DNA of 64,000 bases from Pseudovibrio sp. Tun.PSC04-5.I4 (GTDB lineage: Bacteria > Pseudomonadota > Alphaproteobacteria > Rhizobiales > Stappiaceae): NCBI RefSeq assembly GCF_900104145.1, contig NZ_FNLB01000006.1, forward strand, positions 703,001-767,000, in the 5' to 3' direction. The notes beneath the pieces were generated by a model. The model did no database searches, was not told the origin of the DNA, and saw only the letters and a program-made list of their open reading frames with translations. Both the position numbers and the translations under genes were made by a program. Positions 36,072 to 44,263 of the stretch are shown here, piece after piece; position 1 is the stretch's first letter; the number at the start of each line of letters is the position of its first letter.

Positions 36072-36731
36072 TCAACATTTCCCAGAGGAAAGCCTGTCAA
36101 AGCCGCCATAACTGCCCAAGCTGCTATTCAGGGTATCATTGTCAAATTGAGTGCCGGAAAGGGTGACAGGGGAACCTTGAAGGATATTCCAAAATCCGGC
36201 GTCTTTGTATTGCTGATACCCATAGTAGCTTGTTGACTGGCTCAACCAAGTGAGACTGGCCAACCCTTCAAGTTTGGCTGCGGCACATACCAAACCATTA
36301 CCGTAAATACCGATTTTGTAAGGGTTACCAAAGTCAGAGAAGACCTCGTTGATTGCAGCAAAATAGGGTCGAATGTAATGGGTGAAATCATACATTGATG
36401 CGTTGTAGTCAACGGCAAAATAGATGCCGGAGCCTTTGGGTTGAGATATGACTGCATCAGCTTGGTACAAAGCCCGCAAGGCCTGCTGCTCACCGCTAGT
36501 GGCGGAAAAATCGTCAGAACTGTCATTGCTGTCCTGATAGACCACAAAAATGGAAAGCCCGGCCGCGATCAATTGTTCAGCTTCAGTTGACGTAAGCTGT
36601 TTCCATGTGGACTTTGAGTAATACCGGCCAATGGCGGAATATCCATCCTGAGCAAGGGTCGTGGCCATATCTCCAACGTCACTCGCAGTATCTAGGCCAG
36701 CCAGAAAATTTGAGTTTGTTTTATCTGTCAT
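36072..36731 (-). CDS. DUF1906 (Rv2525c-like, glycoside-hydrolase-like) protein, copy 2
   Basis: A 219-residue paralogue of the gene at 35208, matching it along its length (IGRYYSKSTWKQL, GLSIFVVYQDSN, GSGIYFAVDYNAS, WNILQGSPVTLSG). The copies differ in the N-terminal tail, which is longer here in Asp/Ser residues. Both lack a signal peptide. The pair looks like a tandem duplication that included its regulatory region. Here the leader hairpin is longer and even reaches the start codon, so expression may be controlled at translation. Function as for copy 1: probably acts on a glycan, not shown. Confidence 0.82.
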   Translation of the reverse strand: MTDKTNSNFLAGLDTASDVGDMATTLAQDGYSAIGRYYSKSTWKQLTSTEAEQLIAAGLSIFVVYQDSNDSSDDFSATSGEQQALRALYQADAVISQPKGSGIYFAVDYNASMYDFTHYIRPYFAAINEVFSDFGNPYKIGIYGNGLVCAAAKLEGLASLTWLSQSTSYYGYQQYKDAGFWNILQGSPVTLSGTQFDNDTLNSSLGSYGGFDRLSSGKC

Positions 36732-36735
36732 TGCT

Positions 36736-36816
36736 TCTCTGCTTTTTATTGTTTCTGCAGAGCAATGACGTGACAGAGGAAAAGACCGTGAGAGATGGGC
36801 CGTCCCTATGGTTAGG
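36736..36816 (-). promoter_or_regulatory. duplicated leader of DUF1906 copy 2
   Basis: Counterpart of the 35881-35960 leader. The minus-strand mRNA can pair CATTG+CTCTGC with GCAGAG+CAATG around a 14-base loop and a three-base bulge, taking in both the AGAG stretch and the AUG. This suggests translational control such as temperature or ligand opening, which is inference. Confidence 0.55.
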
Positions 36817-36851
36817 GAAGGATTACGCCTCTCACACTCTGATTGGAGTAG

Positions 36852-38309
36852 TTAGAGCGGAAGTCGGACGATAGCGATCAAACCTTTTTCCGGTGCGTTC
36901 TCAAGGCGAATGGTGCCGCCCTGTGCATGAATAATGCTTCGAGTAATGGCAAGTCCAAGGCCAATACCACCTGTCTGCACATTCCTCGATTCCTCAAGGC
37001 GTACAAACGGTTCAAAGACATCTTCTAAGCGGTTCTCGGGGATGCCGGGGCCTTTGTCTGCGATGCGCACTTCAGCATGGTCATCATCAAGGCAAATGAA
37101 CACTTCAACCTCGCCGCCATAGCGGATTGCATTACCAATCAAATTGCGGAAGGCACGTTTCAGGGAACCCGGGCGGCATTTCAAGACAACGCGGCTTTCG
37201 CTTTCCACGCCAACATGGTCGCCCATATCTTCATGGTCGTTGGCAATGCTCTCTAAAAGTCCTCCCAGATCAACAGACCGCGCCTCTTCCTGTGTCGAGG
37301 CATCCCGTGTGAAGGAGAGGGTCTCCTCCACCATGGCCTGCATCTCGTCCAGCGTGGCGATCATGCGTTCGCGATCTTCCTCATCCTCCACAAATTCTGC
37401 ACGAATGCGGAGTGAGGTAATTGGTGTTCGCAGATCGTGACTGATCGCGGCAAGCATACGCGTTCTGTCAGCAATGAAGCGGGTTAAACGCTCCTGCATC
37501 TCATTAAAGGAGCGCGTCGCAGCCCTCACTTCAGCAGGACCCGCTTCGGGCAGTGGTTGAACCTCAGCGCCCCGGCCCAGATCATTGGCAGCGGCTGCCA
37601 GAGTCCGCAAAGGTTTCGTCAGGCGGTTGATTGTAAACCAGACGATAAAAATGATGAGCAATGCCATGATGATCATCGGCACAACAACAGGGGTGAGAGA
37701 CCGTTGCGGGAGCTTGAAATTACTCTCGATATTCAGCCATTTGCCATTCATCAGCTCGATAGAGGCAAAAAGCTGAACGCCCTCTAAAGAGAGCCAGCGA
37801 TAATTCTTAAAATAACTATTTTTGCGGTCATGCATGGCTTCCATGGGGCTGCGCGGTGCTTTGGCATGGTCCTCATTGGGTGAGCCATTCCGGTCACGGC
37901 TCTTCATCCAGCGATCCGGTTGGTCGCGTTGATTGTAAAGGACAGAAACACGGGTCCGACGTTGGTTATCAAAGCGCTGCTTCAGAAAGTTGGAGAGCAT
38001 TTTTTCCATCCGCTCGTCGCCACTACTTTCGGTGACCACTGGCGTTTTGCCGATGGAGAAGTCTGTGCGGTTGTTAGAGACCGTGCGCAGCACTTGTCTC
38101 TGTAATTTGGGCGGTGTGGATTCGAGTAATCTGACGACTGCGGCAGTTCTCCAAAGAACGTTGTCACGGGCAACATTTGCCAGAGCCAGCTGCCGCTCTC
38201 TTCCCAACAGCATAAAGCTGGCTAACTGAGCAAATATGAGGGCTGCAAGCAGAAGGAGGATGAGCTGCGGAGCTAGACGACGTGGCAGGAGATAGCCGAG
38301 GATTTTCAT
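36852..38309 (-). CDS. sensor histidine kinase, EnvZ-like
   Basis: A 485-residue inner-membrane kinase. Two helices (about 13-33 and 210-232) flank a periplasmic domain of roughly 175 residues, and a HAMP linker follows. The phosphoacceptor His is in AISHDLRTP (about 288). The ATP-binding domain has N-box NLIGNAIRYGG, G1 DKGPGIP and G2 GGIGLGLAI (about 450). It overlaps the response-regulator gene by ATGA, so the pair is coupled. The periplasmic part is basic/Arg-rich and gives no clue to the signal. A divergent six-EF-hand secreted protein next door makes Ca2+ a possible theme, but this is inference. Confidence 0.9.
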   Translation of the reverse strand: MKILGYLLPRRLAPQLILLLLAALIFAQLASFMLLGRERQLALANVARDNVLWRTAAVVRLLESTPPKLQRQVLRTVSNNRTDFSIGKTPVVTESSGDERMEKMLSNFLKQRFDNQRRTRVSVLYNQRDQPDRWMKSRDRNGSPNEDHAKAPRSPMEAMHDRKNSYFKNYRWLSLEGVQLFASIELMNGKWLNIESNFKLPQRSLTPVVVPMIIMALLIIFIVWFTINRLTKPLRTLAAAANDLGRGAEVQPLPEAGPAEVRAATRSFNEMQERLTRFIADRTRMLAAISHDLRTPITSLRIRAEFVEDEEDRERMIATLDEMQAMVEETLSFTRDASTQEEARSVDLGGLLESIANDHEDMGDHVGVESESRVVLKCRPGSLKRAFRNLIGNAIRYGGEVEVFICLDDDHAEVRIADKGPGIPENRLEDVFEPFVRLEESRNVQTGGIGLGLAITRSIIHAQGGTIRLENAPEKGLIAIVRLPL

Positions 38310-39034
38310 AGAGTGTTTTCCGTGACTTCCCCGGTAAATGTATAGCCACCTCCCCAGACGGTCTTTATCAACTCAGGATTTCTTGGATCTGTTTCAACCT
38401 TCCGGCGCAGGCGTGACACCTGATTGTCAATAGAACGGTCAAAAACACCAAGCGAGCGACCTGAAGTCAGATCAAGCAACTGCTCGCGGGAAAGCACAAC
38501 ACGAGGACGTTTCAAAAACGCTGAAAGAAGCTGAAACTCTCCAGATGATAACGGCACGCTGACCTGACCGGGATCAATGAGTTCCCGGCGCGCGATATCA
38601 AGCACCCATCCATTAAAGGCGAGCTTTTCTGATTCAATAGGGTCACGCTCGCGCGGCGTACTGCTGGAACGACGCAAAACAGCGCGGATGCGGGCAAGCA
38701 ACTCTCGCGGATTGAACGGCTTGGTGACATAATCATCAGCACCCATCTCAAGGCCAACGACGCGGTCCGTATCCTCAGCCATCGCAGTCAGAAGAATAAC
38801 AGGGGCTTGGTTGGTCTCCACTAGATGCCTGCAAAGCGACAGTCCATCTTCACCGGGCATCATGATATCCAAAACAACCAGATCTATGGACGAGTTCTTC
38901 AAGGTCTTGCGCGCAGCAGCAGCGCTATCAGCCACAGTCGCACGCATATTGTTCTTCGTTAGATAACGAGCAAGGCTCTCGCGAATATCGCGATGGTCAT
39001 CAACAATCAGAATATGCGCACTACTATAAGACAT
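38306..39034 (-). CDS. OmpR-family response regulator
   Basis: A 242-residue regulator with an N-terminal receiver domain (acidic pocket VDD at 11-13, phosphoacceptor D56 in VVLDIMMPG, and the conserved Lys in VTKPFNP) and a C-terminal winged-helix domain (ending SRLRRKVETDPRNPELIKTV). It is the first gene of a two-gene operon with the kinase downstream. Target genes unknown; the divergent EF-hand gene across the 270-base intergenic region is the nearest candidate. Confidence 0.93.
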   Translation of the reverse strand: MSYSSAHILIVDDHRDIRESLARYLTKNNMRATVADSAAAARKTLKNSSIDLVVLDIMMPGEDGLSLCRHLVETNQAPVILLTAMAEDTDRVVGLEMGADDYVTKPFNPRELLARIRAVLRRSSSTPRERDPIESEKLAFNGWVLDIARRELIDPGQVSVPLSSGEFQLLSAFLKRPRVVLSREQLLDLTSGRSLGVFDRSIDNQVSRLRRKVETDPRNPELIKTVWGGGYTFTGEVTENTL

Positions 39035-39306
39035 TAGTTCTCGCTGCTAACTTGGCTGCTTACGCCAAAAGGGGAGGCACCTAAAATTTCCTGACTAACT
39101 TATGCCGCATTCTGGCTAAGCGGAAAAGAGGAAGGCCTATGGAAAATGTATCAAAGTGTCACCACTGCGGTCTCTGCCAGACTCTGCGACAAAACAAGGG
39201 GTTTTCTGGTGTAGTTTTGCGACAGATAGCACCTAAGTTCATTTTATCGAAACTCACTCACACATTCCTCCCTTGGCAAGGGTTTTGAATTTACGGAGAA
39301 TAAGAC

Positions 39307-40281
39307 ATGTTGAAGATGAAATCTATTTTTGTAGGGACTATGGCCGTTTTGATTGCAGGTACAGCTCTGGCTCCTTCTGTAATGGCAGCCCCTGGCGCAG
39401 GCGGACGCTCTGGCGACAAGATGGGCACTCAGTTCTTTTCCAATTTCGACACCGATAAAAACGGCACAGTCACACAGGCAGAAATTGACGCAGCCCGCAC
39501 CGCAGATTTCAAAAGAGCAGACGCTGCTGGCAATGGCAATATTGGCCTCGAAGAATGGAAAGCATTCGCAGCAACACGCTCCACCGAGCGCGGAAATGAC
39601 CGCTCCATCCGTATGTTCCAGCGCTTTGACGTTGATGGCAACGGTCAGGTCACCCGCGATGAGTTTGTCAATCAGACAGACCGCATGACAGCACGCATGG
39701 GCCAGATGAAACAGCGGATGGCTGATCGCGGTGCCAAAATGAAAGACGGCAAGGGCAGCTGGGGGCAGGGCTCCCGCGATGGGAAACAAGGCAAGGGCGG
39801 TTACGGTCACCACGGCATGCGCGGTGATGGTCCTCGCGAACAGGGTATGTTCGGCAAGGGCATGCACGGCGGTAAAGGCATGCGCGGTGAGATGATGGGC
39901 GCAATGAGGGCTCAGATTGATCTGGATCGTGACGGCAAGATCTCAAAAGATGAGATGACCAAACTTGCAGATAAACTCTTTGCAAATGGCCCGGTTGATC
40001 TTGCGGCATTCCAGAAAATCGCGACACAATTCAAACAGCCGATGTTTGTTCGTTCATTCCAGCGTCTTGATACAGATGGCAGCCTGACTGTGACACAGGA
40101 AGAATTCTTCGCTCCAACTGCAAAAATGCTGGATCGCATGGATCGGAACAATGATGGTGTGATTACATCAGCTGATTTTAACAAGATGAAGAAGCAGTGG
40201 CACAAAGGCCAGAAAGACCGCAAAGGTGGCCGTGATGGCCAGCGTCAGGGTCAGGGTCAGGGACAAGGCCAGCGCGGCTAA
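39307..40281 (+). CDS. secreted six-EF-hand protein
   Basis: A 324-residue exported protein with a signal peptide (MLKMKSIFVGTMAVLIAG, cut near MAA). Six EF-hand-like loops are seen: 48-59 (D-T-D-K-N-G), 72-83 (degenerate), 108-119 (D-V-D-G-N-G), 205-216 (D-L-D-R-D-G), 255-266 (DTDGSL, missing the usual Gly) and 279-290 (ends in Asp rather than Glu). Between loops 3 and 4 is a Gly/His/Met/Lys-rich spacer of about 60 residues, and the tail ends in repeated GQ dipeptides. It should bind several Ca2+ outside the cytoplasm. GGAG lies upstream of ATG. It is divergent from the two-component genes. Confidence 0.85.
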   Translation: MLKMKSIFVGTMAVLIAGTALAPSVMAAPGAGGRSGDKMGTQFFSNFDTDKNGTVTQAEIDAARTADFKRADAAGNGNIGLEEWKAFAATRSTERGNDRSIRMFQRFDVDGNGQVTRDEFVNQTDRMTARMGQMKQRMADRGAKMKDGKGSWGQGSRDGKQGKGGYGHHGMRGDGPREQGMFGKGMHGGKGMRGEMMGAMRAQIDLDRDGKISKDEMTKLADKLFANGPVDLAAFQKIATQFKQPMFVRSFQRLDTDGSLTVTQEEFFAPTAKMLDRMDRNNDGVITSADFNKMKKQWHKGQKDRKGGRDGQRQGQGQGQGQRG

Positions 40282-40311
40282 GCATCAAGCTTAAGCAGAA
40301 CCTAACAAAAA

Positions 40312-40337
40312 AAGGCGGAGCTGGTTGGCTCCGCCTT
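40312..40337 (+). terminator. bidirectional terminator between EF-hand gene and sulP
   Basis: AAGGCGGAGC / GCTCCGCCTT hairpin around a GG-containing loop. It has A-rich sequence on the left and a T-containing right side (CTTCTCTATT), so it can serve both convergent genes. Confidence 0.75.
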
Positions 40338-40360
40338 CTCTATTCATATCTCAATTCGTA

Positions 40361-41950
40361 TCACGCGTTATGCGGTTTAACTTCGGTATGCATCTCAGCA
40401 TCATAGTCAACAGCAATACCGTAGTGCGGATCTTCCATGACAGCGACTTCAACCATGCCGCCAGCTTTGTGCAGCAAGTCTTTACAATCTGGAGACAGGT
40501 GACGCAGATGAAGGGTTTTACCAACCTGCTCATACCGTGTTGCAAGCGCATCAATGGCTTGCAGACCGGAGTGATCCACCACGCGCGAATTGATGAAATC
40601 AACAATCACGTCATCTGGATCAGACTGCGGATCAAAGATCTCCTGAAAACCAGCGGCAGAACCGAAGAACAACGGGCCTTCCAGCTTGTAAATCTTCTGG
40701 CCCTCAGAGTTGACTGTTTTGTGCGCATCAATGCGCTTGGACGCATTCCATGCGTAGGCAAGTGCGGAGACAATCACACCAACCACAACAGCGATAGCAA
40801 GGTCAGAATACACAGTCACGCCAGTCACCAATGCAATCACGATTGCATCGATACGTGGGATTTTGTGTAAGATCTTGAAGGTGTTCCAAGCAAAGGTGCC
40901 AATAACAACCATGAACATCACACCAACCAGCGCTGCCAGTGGGATCTGCTCAATCAATGAGGACGCAAACAGGATAAAGCTCAGCAAGAACAACGATGCA
41001 GCAATCGCTGCAAGGCGTGTTCGGCCACCTGATTTCACGTTGATCATAGACTGACCAATCATTGCACAACCGCCCATGCCGCCAAAGAAGCCAGTCACAA
41101 CGTTTGCAGCGCCCTGAGCAAGACACTCTTTAGAAGCGCCGCCGCGTGTATCTGTCATTTCAGAAACAAGGTTGAGCGTCAAAAGGCTCTCGATGAGGCC
41201 AATAGCTGCAAGAATGACAGAGTACGGCAGGATGATCATGAAAGTTTCAAAGGTCAACGGAACCATCGGGATATGAAACTCTGGCAAACCGCCTGCGATA
41301 GGAGCCAGATCACCAACAGTTTGAACGTTAAGACCAAGGCCAATCACGATCACAGAAACAAGAACAATAGCTGCCAGCGGAGCAGGAATTGCGTTGGTCA
41401 GCTTTGGCAGGTACCAGATCACAACCATGGTGAGCGCAACAAGACCCAGCATCAGCATCATGTCCATGCCAGCCAGCCAGCTGGTAACGCCGGTTGCAGC
41501 ATCAACGCTTTGGAACTGACCCATCTGCGCAAGGAAGATCACGATCGCAAGACCGTTTACAAACCCAAGCATCACTGGATGAGGAACCATGCGGATGAAC
41601 TTACCCCAGCGTAAAACCCCGAAGATGAGCTGAAGAATACCCATCAGCACAACAGTGGCAAAAAGATATTCCACACCGTATGTGACAACAAGAGACACCA
41701 TAACAACGGCAAGCGCACCGGTCGCGCCAGAAATCATGCCCGGACGACCACCGAAAACCGCGGTGATAATGCCGACGATAAAGGCTGCGTACAAACCAAC
41801 GAGCGGTTCTACCTGAGCAACAAATGCAAAAGCGACAGCTTCTGGAACCAACGCAAGAGCAACTGTGAGGCCAGAGAGTATCTCAACTTTAATAATATTG
41901 GCTGTAAAGCCAGAGTTTTCGGGCGCGGGCGCCTTCGTGGACGAATGCAA
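40361..41950 (-). CDS. SulP-family inorganic anion transporter
   Basis: A 529-residue membrane protein with about eleven helices and a cytoplasmic STAS domain at the C-terminus (from about 410, for example SDPDDVIVDFINSRVVDHSGLQAID). The early segment ILSGLTVALALVPEAVAFAFV and the mid LGQGAAN-like motif (KECLAQGAANVVTGFFGGMGGCAMIGQ) mark SulP proteins, which move sulfate, bicarbonate or related anions. The start is a TTG at 41950 with GGAGG at about 41959-41963; no nearby ATG fits. Ion and direction unknown. Confidence 0.88.
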   Translation of the reverse strand: MHSSTKAPAPENSGFTANIIKVEILSGLTVALALVPEAVAFAFVAQVEPLVGLYAAFIVGIITAVFGGRPGMISGATGALAVVMVSLVVTYGVEYLFATVVLMGILQLIFGVLRWGKFIRMVPHPVMLGFVNGLAIVIFLAQMGQFQSVDAATGVTSWLAGMDMMLMLGLVALTMVVIWYLPKLTNAIPAPLAAIVLVSVIVIGLGLNVQTVGDLAPIAGGLPEFHIPMVPLTFETFMIILPYSVILAAIGLIESLLTLNLVSEMTDTRGGASKECLAQGAANVVTGFFGGMGGCAMIGQSMINVKSGGRTRLAAIAASLFLLSFILFASSLIEQIPLAALVGVMFMVVIGTFAWNTFKILHKIPRIDAIVIALVTGVTVYSDLAIAVVVGVIVSALAYAWNASKRIDAHKTVNSEGQKIYKLEGPLFFGSAAGFQEIFDPQSDPDDVIVDFINSRVVDHSGLQAIDALATRYEQVGKTLHLRHLSPDCKDLLHKAGGMVEVAVMEDPHYGIAVDYDAEMHTEVKPHNA

Positions 41951-42227
41951 GTAGCACCTCCAATGGGGTTATGGGTACTTTTTTGAATACGGGGCAAATC
42001 CTAGGCACGCACTGTGAAGCCCGTGTGAAAACAAGTCGTTTTCTGGTTAAGGACAAGAGCGATTAAGCTAGGACACCGCTGAAAAATGAGCGGTCTAAGT
42101 CTCCCTTTTGCGGCGCTTATACGTGACTATCGACAAAAAGGCTATCCCATCAACGTATAATAGCTATGCGTTTGAGGAGAGGGAGTGCGCCATGTATTCG
42201 TGGAGGATTGAACTCCTGCCTCTGGAT

Positions 42228-42244
42228 CCCGCATCAAGTGCGGG
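42228..42244. repeat. REP-like palindrome 1
   Basis: CCCGCA / TGCGGG (42228-42233 and 42239-42244) inside TCTGGATCCCGCATCAAGTG, the familiar form of alphaproteobacterial repetitive extragenic palindromes. The frame across it gives the typical artefact peptide WIPHQVRED. Confidence 0.6.
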
Positions 42245-42326
42245 AAGACGCTGAAGAGGATGACATAGTTTTGTTATTCTCTCAGTGTCAACCAAACTAC
42301 CGCATCAACCAACCCTCCGCTGTCAT

Positions 42327-42344
42327 CCCGGCCCCCGAGCCGGG
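42327..42344. repeat. REP-like palindrome 2
   Basis: CCCGGC / GCCGGG (42327-42332 and 42339-42344) in TGTCATCCCGGCCCCCGAGC, again a standard REP core. About 85 bases separate it from palindrome 1, as in REP doublets. Confidence 0.65.
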
Positions 42345-43035
42345 ACCTAGAGCCAAGAGTGCAATCCCTTCGGTCGCGAAAGAGCCCAAGCCGCCGCCAT
42401 CTAAGCGATCCTAACAAAACCTTATCCCCCTTACCAAAACCTCCGCTAATCTAAATCCTGTGCCCACGAACACGGGCCGTGGCGGGCCGTCAGTTGCGAG
42501 TCGTGGGCCGGGTGGGGCTACTGATAAGAGGTAACGTATCTTTTCAGCTGGTCCTGTGAAGCAAACCTTAGGTGAGACTGCATGGCCTGAGGGGTGGGGA
42601 CCAACCTGTTTGGCGTCTAGTGGTGAAAGTTAACCTCTCTTAGCGGTTAGCTGTCATGACAAGGAGATTTGCCTCGGCAAGAGGACTTGTCGGTCGCGTC
42701 TTACAGGATAAGGTCGAGTGCTTCATACCAAAAGCCCGGGCAAGGCGTGACAGCTGCTGCCGAAGACTCACATAATAAACATTGCGCAGGCAACACCTGC
42801 ACGCCTTGCCACACTCGTTTATCGGGTTCATCGCTCCACACTGCACGGCTTGCCCTGCGGTGGTCTCAGTGCTTGCAGCTCCCAAACAAAAACCACACAA
42901 GCACGCATTGACCGCACCGCCGTCATTCCATGTGGAAATACGTGAAATATCCTCCCAATGCAGGCTTTGCAGGCGCAAAGCAAATCGTTAGCTTGTCGGG
43001 ACGCAAAAGAGCGCCGCAGGCGAGGGAGAGCCCAG

Positions 43036-44208
43036 ATGAAACCGACAAATTCCATATTTAGCGGGTTGGAAACAACGGTGTTTGAGCGAATGTCACGTCT
43101 GGCGATGGAACATAAGGCCATCAATCTGGGGCAAGGGTTTCCAGATGTTGACGGTCCGCAAGATATTCGTCAGGTCGCAGCTGATGCCCTGATGGAAGGC
43201 CCGAACCAGTACCCGCCTATGCTCGGTGTGCCGACGCTCCGCCAAGCCGTGGCAGACAACAACAAGCGCTTCTATGATCTGGATGTTAATTGGCAGACTG
43301 AGGTGATGGTCACCTCGGGCGCCACGGAAGCCTTGGCGGATTCCATATTTGCGCTGGTGGAACCGGGGGATGAGGTGATCCTCATTGAACCGCTCTACGA
43401 TTGTTATCTGTCACTGGTAAAGCGGGCAGGCGCAACGCCGGTCTTCGTTCAGGTGCGACCACCAGAATGGAAACTGCCGGAGGAAGAGCTCCGCAAAGCA
43501 TTCACCAGCAAGACCAAAGCGATCCTGCTCAACAACCCGATGAACCCCAGTGCAAAGGTGTTTAGCAAGGCAGAGCTGCAACTCATCGCAGACCTTTGCA
43601 TTGAACATGACTGCTACGCCATTTGTGATGAGGTGTATGAACACATCGTCTTTTCCGATGAAAAACACACCCCATTGATGACTTTCCCGGGCATGCGGGA
43701 TCGGTGTATTCGTATTGGATCTGCGGGCAAAACCTTTTCGCTGACGGGCTGGAAGGTGGGCTACATTACAGCTGCACCAAACCTGTTGGAACCGATTGCG
43801 AAGGCCCACCAATTCATCACATTTACAACACCGCCAAACCTGCAAAAAGCAGTCGCATATGGCTTGAACAAAGAAGATAACTACTACGCCTCCCTTGAAA
43901 GCGAGTTGAAAGCAAAACGCGAATTGATCTCAAAACCACTGCAAGACATGGGTTTCGATGTGCTGCCCTGTGAAGGAACATACTTCGTCACCTGCGATTT
44001 TTCTCCGTTGGGTTTTGATTGTGATGATGTGGAGTTCTGCCAGAAACTGGTGGAAGAAGCCGGTGTTGCAGCCGTGCCGATATCTGCATTTTACGGGACA
44101 GAGGGTCCACGCACGTTTCTTCGGTTTTGTTTTTGCAAAAAGAACAGTGTATTGGAAGAAGCACTGGGGCGCCTCCGAAAGTGGATGGGCGAAATGGCAA
44201 TTTCCTGA
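43036..44208 (+). CDS. class I/II PLP-dependent aminotransferase (MetC/YbdL-like)
   Basis: A 390-residue fold-type I aminotransferase. Visible landmarks: INLGQGFPDVDGP near residue 30, PNQYPPMLGVPTLRQ near 60, NNPMNPSAK near 170, and the PLP lysine in GSAGKTFSLTGWK (about 232). The RFCFC segment near the end holds the Arg that binds the substrate carboxylate. The GQGFPD and SxxKTFSxTGWKxG forms fit methionine/kynurenine-type transaminases (YbdL group). GAGGGAGAG precedes ATG 43036. It lies 55 bases before an asparaginase, perhaps co-transcribed. Exact substrates unknown. Confidence 0.85.
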   Translation: MKPTNSIFSGLETTVFERMSRLAMEHKAINLGQGFPDVDGPQDIRQVAADALMEGPNQYPPMLGVPTLRQAVADNNKRFYDLDVNWQTEVMVTSGATEALADSIFALVEPGDEVILIEPLYDCYLSLVKRAGATPVFVQVRPPEWKLPEEELRKAFTSKTKAILLNNPMNPSAKVFSKAELQLIADLCIEHDCYAICDEVYEHIVFSDEKHTPLMTFPGMRDRCIRIGSAGKTFSLTGWKVGYITAAPNLLEPIAKAHQFITFTTPPNLQKAVAYGLNKEDNYYASLESELKAKRELISKPLQDMGFDVLPCEGTYFVTCDFSPLGFDCDDVEFCQKLVEEAGVAAVPISAFYGTEGPRTFLRFCFCKKNSVLEEALGRLRKWMGEMAIS

Positions 44209-44263
44209 AGAGGGAACAGCCAGAACCTTTGATTGCTAATCCAGCCTTTGGAAGTGAAAACTG

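Larger units (their letters stand above)
41951..43035. other. 1.1 kb gene-free region with REP-like palindromes
   Basis: No protein gene is supported. REP-like palindromes are at 42228-42244 and 42327-42344. A strong -10-like TATAAT is at 42156-42161. From 42462 to 42508 GCCCACGA pairs with TCGTGGGC around an inner CACG/CGTG stem, and a GC-rich unexplained stretch continues to about 42950. The composition here, unlike the AT-rich promoters elsewhere, suggests a structured RNA or a decayed sequence. Short open frames in it look spurious. Confidence 0.5.

Noticed and set aside
42166..42414. 82-codon frame over the REP palindromes
   Set aside because: Gives the artefact peptides typical of frames through REP sequence (WIPHQVRED, AVIPAPEPG).
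42462..42960. Known RNA (tmRNA, RNase P RNA, SRP RNA, SAM-II or cobalamin riboswitch)
   Set aside because: I looked for their fixed motifs (tag codons, GAGGAAAGTCCGG, GGTCAGGTCCGGAAGG, B12 box) and found none, so I report only an unidentified structured stretch.
42640..42978. 112-codon minus-strand frame upstream of the aminotransferase
   Set aside because: Cys-rich random-looking peptide, no start signal, inside a region with stem-forming sequence.
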